A stretch of DNA of 64,000 bases, from positions 868,001 through 932,000 of the forward strand of contig NZ_JQLY01000001.1 in NCBI RefSeq assembly GCF_000744455.1, read 5' to 3'. Below, one piece after another: positions 9,977 to 20,995 of this stretch. The DNA is from Methanobacterium sp. SMA-27 (GTDB lineage: Archaea; Methanobacteriota; Methanobacteria; Methanobacteriales; Methanobacteriaceae). A model generated the notes under the pieces. It had not been told where the DNA came from, searched no databases, and saw nothing but the letters and a program-made list of their open reading frames with translations. The translations under genes and the position numbers were made by a program. How positions within the stretch are numbered: the first letter of the stretch is position 1; every line of letters begins with the position of its first letter.

Positions 9977-10909
9977 CTATTGTTCAAAGATAATGACTAC
10001 ATTTCCCTTTTTATGTCCTTTATCGACATATCTGTGGGCCTCGACAATTTGATCTATGGAATAAGATCTATCAATAACTGCTCTTATCTTCCCTGCCTCA
10101 ATAATCTCTTTAAGGTCCTTGAGAAGGGAGATTACATTTTTTGTTTTTATTTTATCTGAAGAAATATGTATGTTGAGATAGATTCCTGTTTTCTTCAGAG
10201 ATTTTTTGGCCTGTTTAGGTGGAATCTTAGCTACAGCGTCAAATATAACATCATATTTTTCACTTTTTTGGGTAAAATCGTCTTCCGTATAATCAATTAC
10301 CTTATCTGCTCCTAATGATTTTACCATTTCCAAATTAGTGGTACTACAAACTCCTGTAACTTCTGCTCCCAGTGACTTGGCAAGCTGTACTGCAAATGTC
10401 CCCACACTACCTGAAGCACCATAAATAAGAACTTTCTGTCCACTCTGGATATTTGCCGTTCTAATAATACCCAAGGTTGTAATTCCTCCTGAAGGGATAA
10501 CGGCAGCTTCCTCAAATGTCATGTTGGCCGGTTTTATTGCCAGTGTTCCGTCTTCAGGCATACATTTGTATTCGGCATATCCTCCAAAACCTGCCCAAAC
10601 TGTTGATGCAAAAACTTCGTCTCCTTCCTTAAACAGCCTCACATCTTTGCCTAAAACTTCAATTTTCCCAGATAACTCCATCCCCAGTATAGCTTTTTTA
10701 GGTTTTCTAATCCCTAAAAATATCCTTGCAAGAAGCACTTGCCAGCGACGACCAGGGATATTTAAACTACGCATTCTCGTATCCCCCCTATGCACTGTTG
10801 TCGCATAAACTTTTATCAGTACTTCATTATCCTTGGGAACAGGTTTTTCCACTTTTCTAAGTTGAAGAACTTCTGGTGGGCCGTATTTTGTACATATAAC
10901 TGCTTTCAT
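9977..10909 (-). CDS. zinc-independent MDR-family quinone oxidoreductase-like / NAD(P)-dependent alcohol dehydrogenase
   Basis: The 310 residues have the medium-chain dehydrogenase layout: a GroES-like N-domain ([16 protein letters not shown]...GRRW...[12 protein letters not shown]) and a Rossmann domain with [20 protein letters not shown] around residue 150 for NADPH binding. The catalytic zinc Cys/His set of alcohol dehydrogenases is not seen, favouring the quinone-oxidoreductase/enoyl-reductase branch. ATG at 10909 gives the canonical [10 protein letters not shown] start; 10927 adds six residues. Its position between DUF4386 and flavodoxin genes suggests a joint redox unit. The substrate is unknown. 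Confidence 0.85.
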   Translation of the reverse strand: MKAVICTKYGPPEVLQLRKVEKPVPKDNEVLIKVYATTVHRGDTRMRSLNIPGRRWQVLLARIFLGIRKPKKAILGMELSGKIEVLGKDVRLFKEGDEVFASTVWAGFGGYAEYKCMPEDGTLAIKPANMTFEEAAVIPSGGITTLGIIRTANIQSGQKVLIYGASGSVGTFAVQLAKSLGAEVTGVCSTTNLEMVKSLGADKVIDYTEDDFTQKSEKYDVIFDAVAKIPPKQAKKSLKKTGIYLNIHISSDKIKTKNVISLLKDLKEIIEAGKIRAVIDRSYSIDQIVEAHRYVDKGHKKGNVVIIFEQ

Positions 10910-10944
10910 GATTTTCACACTATTCAAATGTACCTTTTTTCTAG

Positions 10945-11643
10945 TTAATTATTTTGTAAATCTGGAGCAATTGCAGATTTATTAAATCCTTTAACTATAA
11001 GCCATACTGCAAATACCATTTCCTGCACAGCTATGGGAATGGCTAATACTGCAAATGGGGAAGTTAATCCCATTCCAAGACCAAAAATACCAAGTGATCC
11101 ATATAATAATACTAATGCAGCTCCAATTAATCCCCAGACTGATAACCATCGAGGAATTAGTTTGGATTGATACAATACATAATTGAGAGTCATACTTCCT
11201 AAACCAAAGAAGATTAAAGTTCCAATCAACACAGACCAATTTTGTAATGCCAGCAGTAATGTCCCTAAAGATTGGTAATATGAAGCATCAACTGCACCTG
11301 CCACATATTTCTGGCTTACTGTTAACATTATGAGAAGACCTATAGTACCAACAATATAGAAAACGTTCTCAAATAGTCTTAAACTAACATAACCCATAGC
11401 TAAACTTTCAATGTGCCTTCTAAGTACTGGATACAACATAAATGAAGTAGCAAAAGCAGAAGTTGCAGCTATTAAGAAAAATATCACTGCTATTATCATT
11501 TGGTTTCCATGCGCAGAAACGCTAATAAGATAATTGGGAGCGTCTAAAATCGAGCCTAAAAAAACCGAGCCTAATATAGATGCAACCGTCGCAACTATAA
11601 ATAATACTCCCACAATTATTGCGGTCTTTCTGTAAGTATTCAT
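10945..11643 (-). CDS. DUF4386 family membrane protein
   Basis: The product has about six hydrophobic segments. It begins [24 protein letters not shown], has [19 protein letters not shown] in a loop and ends in an Asn/Gln-rich cytosolic tail, the pattern of DUF4386 proteins. Their function is not established. AAAGGTGA precedes the ATG at 11643. It is the first gene of the tight run leading into the oxidoreductase (35-base gap), flavodoxin and EFR1 genes, suggesting one transcript. Confidence 0.8.
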   Translation of the reverse strand: MNTYRKTAIIVGVLFIVATVASILGSVFLGSILDAPNYLISVSAHGNQMIIAVIFFLIAATSAFATSFMLYPVLRRHIESLAMGYVSLRLFENVFYIVGTIGLLIMLTVSQKYVAGAVDASYYQSLGTLLLALQNWSVLIGTLIFFGLGSMTLNYVLYQSKLIPRWLSVWGLIGAALVLLYGSLGIFGLGMGLTSPFAVLAIPIAVQEMVFAVWLIVKGFNKSAIAPDLQNN

Positions 11644-11698
11644 TTTTTCACCTTTTTTATTTAACTTTTTAAAAAAATAGATAAATCTAGAAATAAAA

Positions 11699-12583
11699 TT
11701 ATTCTAGATTTAATTTAATTGAGCCAATCTTAGGTGCCAGGTAGTTGTATAGAAGAGCGATTAATGCGGTTTCTATGAAGTACAATACAAAATTAGATAT
11801 GAATTCTGTATAGTTTCCGGATATAATACCAGATATAACTCCTAATATGGTATATACAAGTGCAACTGCAAGGGCGGTTGGCAGTACAGGTATGTGTTTA
11901 AGTTCGTGCAGGGTTCCGCTAATTGCTGCGAATTCTAATTTGATTTTAGCTACTCGGGTGACTATGTAGTTATAGAATATTGCAAATAAAGCGTTCCAAA
12001 TAAATCCGAATACAAATACCATTATAGGCAGTCCGATTACTAAAGCTACTATAACAATAGCTCCTATTGCCCCAAATTGTGCTCCTGTTGGTAAGGTTGA
12101 TCCAGTAGCAGCAGTTATATTAGCAGTTATATTAGCTGCTTCAGGCAGTGTACTAATTAATGAAAATAATGGTGAAATCACCGCTGCCAATACTAACCCT
12201 GCGATAAAGGCCCATATAGCACCTATAGCTGCCAGTATCAGAGCAAAGGGGACAACAGGAATTTTATTTACATCATTACCTTCTAATTCTAATTTTACAC
12301 CACCTAACCTTGGTACTAGTGCATTGTAAAGAATTACAGTGAAAAAACTTGCCGCAATTGTAGTGAAAAATGCAACTACAGGTAAAATAATTATTAGCGG
12401 TATTCCCAATCCTGTTACAAGATTAAACTGCCCAAATTGAGAAGCAACCCCTGTAGCTTGTACTATCCCAAGGGCTATTAGCACCACTACTGCTGCAATT
12501 AACCCTAAAATTCCATATATTGACGCTGACATCTTAGTAAAAGGTGTCAGTTTAACTGACTTTATTTCTTTGACATCGACCAT
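11699..12583 (-). CDS. membrane protein with two repeated halves
   Basis: The protein has seven or so membrane segments in two similar halves. Each half ends with an element of the type YN(A/Y)L(V/A)P(R/K)(L/I)G(G/S)(V/I)KL(E/N)LE (near residues 105 and 290), and a middle copy reads YNYIVTRVAKIKLEF. Internal duplication is therefore visible. GGAGGT six bases upstream fixes the start at 12583 rather than the TTG at 12598, which lies inside the ribosome binding site. The family is unknown to me. It lies 55 bases upstream of the DUF4386 gene and may belong to the same transcript. Confidence 0.75.
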   Translation of the reverse strand: MVDVKEIKSVKLTPFTKMSASIYGILGLIAAVVVLIALGIVQATGVASQFGQFNLVTGLGIPLIIILPVVAFFTTIAASFFTVILYNALVPRLGGVKLELEGNDVNKIPVVPFALILAAIGAIWAFIAGLVLAAVISPLFSLISTLPEAANITANITAATGSTLPTGAQFGAIGAIVIVALVIGLPIMVFVFGFIWNALFAIFYNYIVTRVAKIKLEFAAISGTLHELKHIPVLPTALAVALVYTILGVISGIISGNYTEFISNFVLYFIETALIALLYNYLAPKIGSIKLNLE

Positions 12584-12867
12584 TTTTTTAACCTCCAATT
12601 TTAATTCAACTCAAAGGATTGATTTTTTGCTATTTAGATTTGAGCATTCCTTTGATTCTTTTTTAATCATTTTCTTGATTACTTAATTGTAGTTTAACCC
12701 CTTAAAAGTAGTTTTTCCAAAATTTACTCAGCTTTTCCCCTCTTTTCCCTCCAAATTCAATCCAAATTAGTAGATCAATCAGAGTAATTTTAAAAGTAAA
12801 AACAAAATTTAAACCCTTTATTAGTAAATTAATTGGTAAAATGATTATAAAAAAAGAATATTACAGA

Positions 12868-13200
12868 TTATTCCCTTGTTATCATTAAAAGCAGAGCTAA
12901 AGCTGTGAATTCAAGTCCTAAAAATACCAAAGGTAGAACAGCATTAATAGGGATTTCTGGAACGTTAAATACGAAATATATTGAGAATAATATGTTTTGA
13001 ACTAGGAATAGCAAAGAGACTAAAACTAGTGTTGTTGTGAATTTAGATCTCACCTTCAAGTATCTTTCCAAGTAAACATAGAGCATTCCAACTAAAAGGC
13101 AAATATTGGCAATACTGGTTATTAAAGGTGAATATTTAACCAATATCAACAAAGTAGACATTATACTCTGTAGTCCCAATAAATTAGATTCCAACACCAT
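12868..13200 (-). CDS. small membrane protein (110 aa)
   Basis: Three hydrophobic segments separated by short basic loops (LERYLKVRSKF near residue 50); no known domain. AAGGTG precedes the ATG. It lies 39 bases downstream of the HTH regulator gene on the same strand, an arrangement that suggests co-expression and perhaps a membrane partner or target of that regulator. Confidence 0.7.
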   Translation of the reverse strand: MVLESNLLGLQSIMSTLLILVKYSPLITSIANICLLVGMLYVYLERYLKVRSKFTTTLVLVSLLFLVQNILFSIYFVFNVPEIPINAVLPLVFLGLEFTALALLLMITRE

Positions 13201-13239
13201 TTTTACACCTTCTATCCTCTGAATAAATTATAATAATTC

Positions 13240-13524
13240 TTATTCTTCCGTAAATTCTTCCCACATCGAAAGGAAGACGTTGTAATTTTTTTCCATTTCA
13301 TCAGAGAGGAAATATAATGCACCATACTTCTCTCCAGTTGATTTAACTAAGTTATTTTCTTTCAAAACACCTATATGGTGTCTGATAGTTTTATAGTCTA
13401 ATGAAAGCTTTTCTGCGAGTTTATTAGCATTATATGGTCTTTTATTAAGTTCAAGTATTATTCTGCCGCGATTTTCTCCACCCTTACTCCCAGCAATTAA
13501 CCACCATAAAAATACTTTCTTCAT
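13240..13524 (-). CDS. winged-helix (ArsR-like) transcriptional regulator
   Basis: The 94 residues form a compact winged helix: [42 protein letters not shown] is the helix-turn-helix plus recognition helix, and [17 protein letters not shown] is the wing. No metal-binding Cys pair is seen, so it is not a classical arsenic sensor. AGGAG lies upstream of the ATG at 13524. It is the first gene of a two-gene unit with the small membrane protein and may control the membrane/redox genes that follow, but no operator was identified. Confidence 0.82.
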   Translation of the reverse strand: MKKVFLWWLIAGSKGGENRGRIILELNKRPYNANKLAEKLSLDYKTIRHHIGVLKENNLVKSTGEKYGALYFLSDEMEKNYNVFLSMWEEFTEE

Positions 13525-13728
13525 AAGAGGGTAACTCCTAACGATAACTTTCCTTCATATTTTGAGACCAAATTTGAGGCCTTATTTTTTTCCCATTATG
13601 TATGTTTTTGATGTTAAACTCTTAAACTTTTCTTATTATCAAATGATTTATCTTTCTCATGAATCTATCAGGCTAGCCCACCACCTTTATAATCTTGTTT
13701 TAATTTAAAATTGTTTCTAATATTTCTC

Positions 13729-13869
13729 ATGGGATCTATCTCAATTGGGATATGTTCTGATATCCATATAGATTTGTTTATTGATAGAAGTGAAGATTGG
13801 AAGTTAATAGGATATTGGCCTAAAATTCTACAAAAGTATATTGTTAAAGGGTGTATTAAGAGGTATTAG
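13729..13869 (+). pseudogene. metallophosphoesterase-like N-terminal remnant
   Basis: A 46-residue frame starts MGSISIGICSDIHIDLFID, which resembles the first metal-binding motif (D-x-H-x-D) of calcineurin-like phosphoesterases, and then stops at 13867. The GD and GNHE motifs that should follow are not found in any frame within the next 300 bases. I read it as the remaining N-terminal stub of a deleted gene. The identification rests on one motif. Confidence 0.35.
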
Positions 13870-14133
13870 CAATATTAAGTTTATGAACGTAACCACAAAA
13901 TGTTTTAGTGTATTACTATTCTATACTTATCCTATTCTATTCCATTTGTATGTACTTAGGTTATGGTGACTTATTTTAGTAAAATTCAGTATAATTTTGG
14001 TTTTTTTATGGATATTAGCGCTGATTTTTGTTAGTTTTTAAATCAAATGTGAAAAACGTCACATTTTAAAATTTAATATGTTATAGTTGTGAAAAGAGTA
14101 TATCTATTAGAATAATATTCCATCTTTATTTAT
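13870..14133. other. intergenic, no gene seen
   Basis: AT-rich sequence with stops in all frames between the phosphoesterase stub and the tandem repeat upstream of the secreted small protein. Confidence 0.5.
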
Positions 14134-14187
14134 ATTTCTCCATTTAAATATTCTTAGACTATTTCTCCATTTAAATATTCTTAGATT
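14134..14187. repeat. tandem direct repeat, 2 x 27 bp
   Basis: Two head-to-tail copies (14134-14160 and 14161-14187) beginning ATTTCTCCATTTAAATATTC differ at one base near the end. The core AATATTCTTAGA recurs a third time at about 14210-14221, directly before the ribosome binding site of the secreted protein gene at 14253. Each copy contains a TTTAAATA box that could act as a TATA element, so this may be a duplicated promoter or an operator array. Confidence 0.8.
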
Positions 14188-14252
14188 AGTCGAATATTAT
14201 TTCTAAACTAATATTCTTAGAAAGATAAGAAATAAATGGAGTGAAATATAAA

Positions 14253-14426
14253 ATGGAAAATTTGAAAAAAATATTAACTTTTGTATTGGGGATGGCAATG
14301 GTTTTAGGCGTTGCACCAGCATTTGCAGCACAAGATGGAACAAACACTGCAACAGTAACTCTTGGTGACGTAGTATCTATAGTGGTTACAGGGGCTGCTG
14401 ATTTTACTGATATATCAGCTAAATAG
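14253..14426 (+). CDS. short secreted protein, probably truncated
   Basis: The start at 14253 follows GGAG. Residues 1-25 are a signal peptide (LKKILTFVLGMAMVLGVAPAFA, cut before AQDG). The mature part is only about 32 residues, beginning DGTNTATVTLGDVVSIVVTG. This looks like the first strands of a larger beta-sandwich surface protein, and the frame stops at ISAK with no continuation I can find. The next gene is also a cell-surface protein, 20 bases downstream, so they were probably one operon. Confidence 0.55.
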   Translation: MENLKKILTFVLGMAMVLGVAPAFAAQDGTNTATVTLGDVVSIVVTGAADFTDISAK

Positions 14427-14445
14427 TAATATAGAAAGTCTTATC

Positions 14446-15354
14446 ATGTTATCAAAGAATTATTTAAAAATTGCATGGATCATAGGTTTAATTCTAATCT
14501 TATTAACAGCAACAGCCTAGGCAAGCAGTGGACTTTCTGTGAGTCCCGGAAAAATAGATATTAAAATGCAATCTCCTCAAGTGTTTACGGGAGAAATTTC
14601 AGTTTCTAATATTGGTGACTCCCCTCTGAATGTTAAGGTGAACAAAAAAAGGATGATGAAAAACGCTACTACAACCTTGTATGCTGATGATGGAATAGCA
14701 ACATGGATAAATGTAGATCCAGCAGAATTCACCTTGGCACCCAATGAAAAAAAGAATATAAAGTACACCATAACTGTTCCCACAAATGTCAATTATTATG
14801 ATGCCATGGGTGCACTCCAAATAGTAGGAACACCTACAAATTCAGCTAATAATCAGACTGGCAGTATTACAACACAAGTAAAACAGGCTACTGCAGTTGT
14901 GGTACCCATAACACTTGGTTTTCCGGGGCAGATAATAGAATCACTATCTCTGATTAGTAACAATGTCCCATCGGTACTCATATCTCTCATGCCATCTAAT
15001 TTAGCATATAACGTTAAAAACAATGGAACTGTACAGGCCAAGATGACTAATAATGTGACTGTAACAGGTTTGTTCGAAAATCAAAAAATACAAACCAATG
15101 GAACAGTCTTCCCCGGAGACAGTTACACATTAAAAACACAATGGACTCCCGGATTTTTTGATATGGGCCTATACAATGTTGAAAGTAACATTAAATACGG
15201 CAGAGATCAACAAACCCAAAATCTACAAACCAAAAACACAATCTTAGTTTCCCCCGTGTGGATCATCATACTTATACTCTTAATAGTCACAATATGGATT
15301 ATACGCAAAAAGGATATAAAATCTCCTCTCCGAATTAAAATAGAGAAAAAATAA
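14446..15354 (+). pseudogene. membrane-anchored Ig-like surface protein interrupted by an in-frame amber stop
   Basis: From the ATG at 14446 the frame encodes a signal peptide (LKIAWIIGLILILLTATA), then TAG at 14518-14520, and continues in the same frame as ASSGLSVSPGKIDIKM. The remaining 271 residues are a beta-sandwich resembling DUF916/WxL-associated Ig-like domains (SVSPGKI, LNVKVNKKRM, FTLAPNEKKNIKYTITVP), ending in a membrane anchor (VWIIILILLIVTIWII) and basic tail. The stop falls at the predicted signal-peptide cleavage site. A GTG at 14539 could give a protein without signal peptide, which is unlikely to be useful. Nonsense mutation or base error are both possible. Confidence 0.65.
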
Positions 15355-15456
15355 TTTTAGTTCTAACTGAAAATATTCCAAATGATCTTATTTAATATTA
15401 AGGATCATTTAAAACAAGAGTTACTTCTTCCACTTTTTTTTAAAGAATAATATCTC

Positions 15457-15666
15457 TTAGATTAGGCTATGTGTGTCTGTTTCGTATGTAAAATATTTCA
15501 TTGTGTCGAATGGTATTACAATCTGGTCAAATTTAGAGGTATCTTGTGTAATTTCAATTATTCTATCTGTAGTATTTACGTTAATTGCTTTTATACCATC
15601 TTTTCCTGTTTCATAAACTTTTTTACAATTTAATGTAGAAACTTTCAATTTAAGAGCCCATGTCAT
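15457..15666 (-). CDS. small hypothetical protein (69 aa)
   Basis: GGTGATT lies upstream of the ATG at 15666. The product alternates short beta strands (ALKLKVSTLNC, GIKAINVNTTDRIIEITQD, FDQIVIPFD) and lacks a signal peptide; it could be a small beta-barrel domain. No family recognised. It stands alone, convergent with the surface-protein gene. Confidence 0.55.
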   Translation of the reverse strand: MTWALKLKVSTLNCKKVYETGKDGIKAINVNTTDRIIEITQDTSKFDQIVIPFDTMKYFTYETDTHSLI

Positions 15667-15819
15667 TAATAATCACCAGTAATAATTTATCAGAAATACT
15701 AAATAAATTTTTATAAAAAAATCAGAGAAATTATGCATTATATTTAATACATTATAAGGGTTAAAAGTGAGAAAAAAACTAATAGGAATAATAATATAAA
15801 ATAATTTTGGTTATACAAT

Positions 15820-17208
<1,389 letters not shown>

Positions 17209-17675
17209 TGGAATTACTATGCAAATGCCATATACCTAAATTATCAGCAGCTCTGTGTAAATGACATAGTAAGTAAATATATAAATAAATGAAGTCATAA
17301 ATGAGTAAACGCATAGGTTTATAAGTAATGTAATATAGGGGATGTAGGACCTATAGTAACCATAGCAGATACTTAGAATCCTTAATTTAAATTATTACAT
17401 CCTGAGTCATAATATTATGCGACTTTCCATGCTTTCAAAATTTTTGTCATGTTATGTCTTGTGATTAGTACCCTGCCCAACATAACTCCTGCGAATACGC
17501 TTAGAACTAAATCTGTTTGCAGATAATGTATTTCAGTTACTAAGAATAAACATAGGTGAGGAAATAAAGTTTGTATAAATTATACAATTCCAAAAATAAC
17601 ATATCTATTTATATTCTAATACGAAATCACAATTATAATTAAAATTCAGTATTTTTTTTAGTTGAGGTATAACTG
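17209..17675. other. intergenic with possible protein-coding remnant
   Basis: The first 60 bases (GGAATTACTATGC, then TAAATTATCAGCA) are partly repeated beside the kinase remnant at 47.9-48.0 kb, so they were duplicated with the kinase. A stretch near 17340-17380 reads VGPIVTIADT and stops. A minus-strand reading frame at 17415-17577 is listed separately. The rest is AT-rich. Confidence 0.5.
17415..17577 (-). pseudogene. possible C-terminal remnant of a membrane protein
   Basis: An open stretch without ATG reads LVTEIHYLQTDLVLSVFAGV and then MLGRVLITRHNMTKILKAWK, ending at 17415. The mixture of hydrophobic helix and basic amphipathic end looks protein-like and base composition is higher in GC than the surroundings, but there is no start or ribosome binding site. 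I do not recognise it. Confidence 0.25.
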
Positions 17676-19809
17676 ATGGACTCTGGGAATATAAATGATA
17701 ATAAATTGCGTGAAAAGGCTGAAGAAATTCTTCAAAACCGATTTAACAAGATAGACAATCAGTCTGCTGATATTGATGAGGTAATTCATGATTTACGTGT
17801 TCATCAGATAGAATTGGAGATCCAGAATGAGGAGCTCAGAGAAGCTCAAATAAAGTTGGAAGATTCAAGCGTAAATATTTGGATTTATACAACTTTGCAC
17901 CTGTAGGATATTTTTCATTGGATATAAATGGAATTATTTTAGAATCAAATCTTACAGGAGCATCACTTTTAGGTATAGGCCAAGCTAACCTTCAAAAAAC
18001 CGCGTTTATTCAGTATATTAGTCCAGATTTTAGAAATTTGTTTCATGATATCATTAAGAAGGCTAAGAGCACTGGAACAAAACAGACCATTGAATTAAAA
18101 CTCCTAAAACCAGATAATTATTCATTTTATGTATTTTTAGAAATTATAATATCTCATGATAAAATTGGGAACTTTCAAAAGATTAGAATAACTGCAACAG
18201 ATATCAGCGAACTTAAAAATGCAGAAGCAGCCTTGAATGAGAGTGAAGTTTATCGTGAGATTTTTGACAACGACCACACTGTGATGATATTAATTGATCC
18301 TAATGATGGGAATATCATAGATGCAAATCCAGCAGCAATTAAATTTTATGGATACAATCATCAGGAATTAGTTAAAATGAAAATTTCCGATATTAATGTT
18401 TCTGATGTAGATTTTGTAAATGAAGAAATGCAGAAAGCAGCATCACGGATAGAAAATCACTTTATATTTAAACATCGTTTATCCAATGGAAATATCCGCG
18501 ATGTAGATGTTTATAGTGGTTTAATACATCAAAAAGGTAAAAATGTTCTTTATTCTCTTATTCATGACATAACTGCTCAGAAAAAAAATGAGCTTAAAAT
18601 CAATCGACATGCTAAAGTGTTAGAGGCTATTAATCAAGTTTTCCAAGAATCTCTAATTTCTGAAACCGAGAAGGATGTTATTATTAAATGTCTTGAGGTA
18701 GCCGAGAAACTAACTGGAAGTGAATTTGGGTTTTTCGGTGAAGTAAATGAAAATGGGCAATTAGATGATAGGGTATTAAGTCCTCCTGCATGGAATGTAT
18801 GTGAAACAGTTAATACTAATAAGTTATTAAAGAATATGGAAATTCGTAGTTATTGGGGAAGGACTATTATTGAAGAAAAATCTCAAATAGTTAATGATCC
18901 TAAATCTGACCTTGATTATTTAGGCTTGCCAGAAGGCCATCCTCCAATAACATCATTTTTAGGTGTTCCACTTAAAGAAGGTGGAAAAACAATTGGAATG
19001 ATAGGATTAGCCAATAAAAAAGTAGGTTATAACGAAGAGGATAAAGTAGATGTAGAAACGATATCAGTAGCCTTGTTGAAGCTTTAATGCGTAAAAGAGC
19101 TGAAATACAATTAAAAGGAAATATAAAAAACTTAGCACAGTCTAACAAAGAACTTGAACAATTTGCATATGTTACATCCCATGATTTACGTGAACCTTTA
19201 CGAATGATATCAAGTTTTTTACAGTTATTAGAGCGCAGATATGCAGATAAATTGGATGAAGATGCCAATGATTTTATTGGGTTTGCGGTTGATGGAGCTA
19301 AACGCCTTGATGATATGATAAATGATTTACTTATTTATTCCCAAGTAAATAGCAAAAGAAGAGAACTTAGCTCTGTTAAACTTGAAGAAATATTAGAAGA
19401 AACATTAATTAATTTAAAGGTTGCAATAGACGAAAATAATGTAGTTATAACACATGATCATTTACCTATTATATATGGGAATGACCAGTCCATGATTCAG
19501 CTATTCCAGAATCTAATTGGAAATGCAATAAAATATCGAAGCGAAGAAACTCCAAAGATCGACATATCAGTTAAAAAAGAAGATAAACACTATCTTTTCT
19601 CTATAAAAGATAATGGAATCGGTATAGAACCAAAACACTTGGAAAGGATTTTTACAATATTCCAGCGTCTACACTCAGATCGTGAATATGAAGGAACAGG
19701 AATAGGACTTGCAATTGCACAAAAGATAGTAATTCAACACGGTGGAAAGATATGGGCTGAATCAGAACCTGGAAAGGGTTCAATATTCTATTTCACTATA
19801 CCCACCTAA
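17676..19809 (+). pseudogene. PAS-PAS-GAF histidine kinase, split by two frameshifts
   Basis: Three consecutive frames form one sensor kinase of about 711 residues. The N-terminal coiled coil (VIHDLRVHQIELEIQNEELREAQ) leads, via one missing base near 17868 (RKYLDLYNFAPVGYF once restored), into a PAS domain. A second PAS and a GAF domain (ISETEKDVIIKCLEVAEKLTG) follow. A break near 19074 (VALVEALMRKRAE once one base is restored) precedes the HisKA (YVTSHDLREPLRM, phosphoacceptor His) and HATPase (QNLIGNAIKYRS, DNGIGIEPKHLERIF, GTGIGLAIAQ) domains. No membrane segment. The kinase at 60.3-61.7 kb is a shorter paralog. Each break is a single-base loss, so the gene may be intact in the cell. Confidence 0.8.
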
Positions 19810-20033
19810 TAAATCATAATTTACAAGAAAATAATTTAATTTTTAAAAATATAATTAAAATGAGAGTGTTTATGAATGAATGTAATAATTCTATTTCAAT
19901 ATCCAATCTATTTGAACTTGAATCATTTCTATATCTTATAAATTTTATTCTCATAAGCACTTATTTCATTAGGTTATTCTGTTTACTATTATTATTTCAC
20001 AATTTATCATATGCCCCCATAATGAATAGACCA

Positions 20034-20417
20034 TCAGCTCACAGCTTTCTTCACAAGAGCGGCGATGATTGCTACTTCATGGTCAGTTAACTCCATTAAT
20101 GCATATGAAGTTGGCCATAAGTTGCCTTCGTCGAGGTTTGCCTTGTCACTGAAGCCTAACGTTGAGTACCTTGTTTTGAACTTCTGTGAGTTTTGGAAGA
20201 AACAGATGACATTTCCGTCCTTGGCATATGCAGGCATCCCGTACCAGAGTCGTGGCGTGAGGTCTGGCGCATTTGTTTTGACTATTTCATGGATCCTCTC
20301 CCCCATGGCGCGATCTTGTTCTGACATCTCGGCTAACTTCTCGAATACTGCTGTTTCCCCGTCCACTTTGTCCGCTCTCGGTCTGGTCTTTCGTTTATTT
20401 TGAATTGTATTTTTCAT
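20034..20417 (-). CDS. DUF1801 / YdhG-like protein
   Basis: The 127 residues contain [34 protein letters not shown] and [11 protein letters not shown], the pattern of DUF1801, a small alpha/beta fold whose Bacillus member (YdhG/Fra) is described as an iron chaperone; the role here is unknown. The start at 20417 is preceded by GAGG. The coding sequence is clearly richer in GC than its neighbours, suggesting transfer from another organism. Confidence 0.8.
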   Translation of the reverse strand: MKNTIQNKRKTRPRADKVDGETAVFEKLAEMSEQDRAMGERIHEIVKTNAPDLTPRLWYGMPAYAKDGNVICFFQNSQKFKTRYSTLGFSDKANLDEGNLWPTSYALMELTDHEVAIIAALVKKAVS

Positions 20418-20995
20418 AAAATTACCTCTAATAAATTTTTATGATATTATATATACTTAGAAACACAATAATTTTTATCATTTCTTCAAGATTTTTGTCT
20501 TATGAAAAAGTTTAAAATTTTTAAATTTTCTTTATAAACAAACATTTTATTTAAAGTCGTTTATTGTGATATGATCATCAATTTGAATCTATATTCTGAA
20601 TTTAAATTAAAAGAATCTAATTCTAATGAGCAAATTATTGGAATTATAAACGGAACGGTTATTGCAGCCATATTTACTATCTACATTGGATAGAAATGGA
20701 ATTTATTTAAATGAAGTAAAACATTATATTGTAATGAAATCTGAGTTGAATCAGAACTAGGAAAAGGTCCAACTTCTATTTTACAAATAGCTGAAACTCT
20801 ATAATGCAAGGCGAAATACTATATTAAAGTTAATAGTTTTCTTATATTCAGGTTAAACCGTTTGGAAGAAAACATAGTGGATACTGAATGAACTGAAGAT
20901 TTACATTATTATATGAAGCAAAACAAATATTGAAATTGCTGGATAGACTTTATAGAATTACAAAATATTTATTTAAATAAAATGAGGTAATGAGA
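20418..20995. other. intergenic with gene remnants
   Basis: A 40-residue open frame (20571-20693) is listed separately. At about 20752-20790 the plus strand reads ESELGKGPTSIL, nearly identical to the last turn of the histidine-kinase ATPase domain (WAESELGKGTTFSF) encoded at 60.3 kb. No other part of a kinase is found, so this is a tiny relic. GAGGT at 20984-20988 belongs to the next gene. Confidence 0.5.
20571..20693 (+). CDS. possible very small protein (40 aa)
   Basis: ATG to TAG frame: a polar N-terminal half (NLYSEFKLKESNSNEQ) and a short hydrophobic end (IIGIINGTVIAAIFTIYIG). No clear ribosome binding site (ATTGTGAT lies upstream). It may be a chance frame or the end of a decayed membrane protein. 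Confidence 0.2.
   Translation: MIINLNLYSEFKLKESNSNEQIIGIINGTVIAAIFTIYIG

Noticed and set aside
14518..14520. Pyrrolysine codon
   Set aside because: The position is inside a signal-peptide cleavage region, not an active site, and no pyl genes or PYLIS-like context are seen.
17340..17400. GTAGGACCTATAGTAACC stretch as an RNA element
   Set aside because: It reads as a short surface-protein-like peptide (VGPIVTIADT) and shows no clear stable hairpin by eye; too little to call.
19860..20090. 76-residue plus-strand frame after the PAS-GAF kinase
   Set aside because: AT-rich chance frame running into the antisense of the DUF1801 gene; no ribosome binding site.
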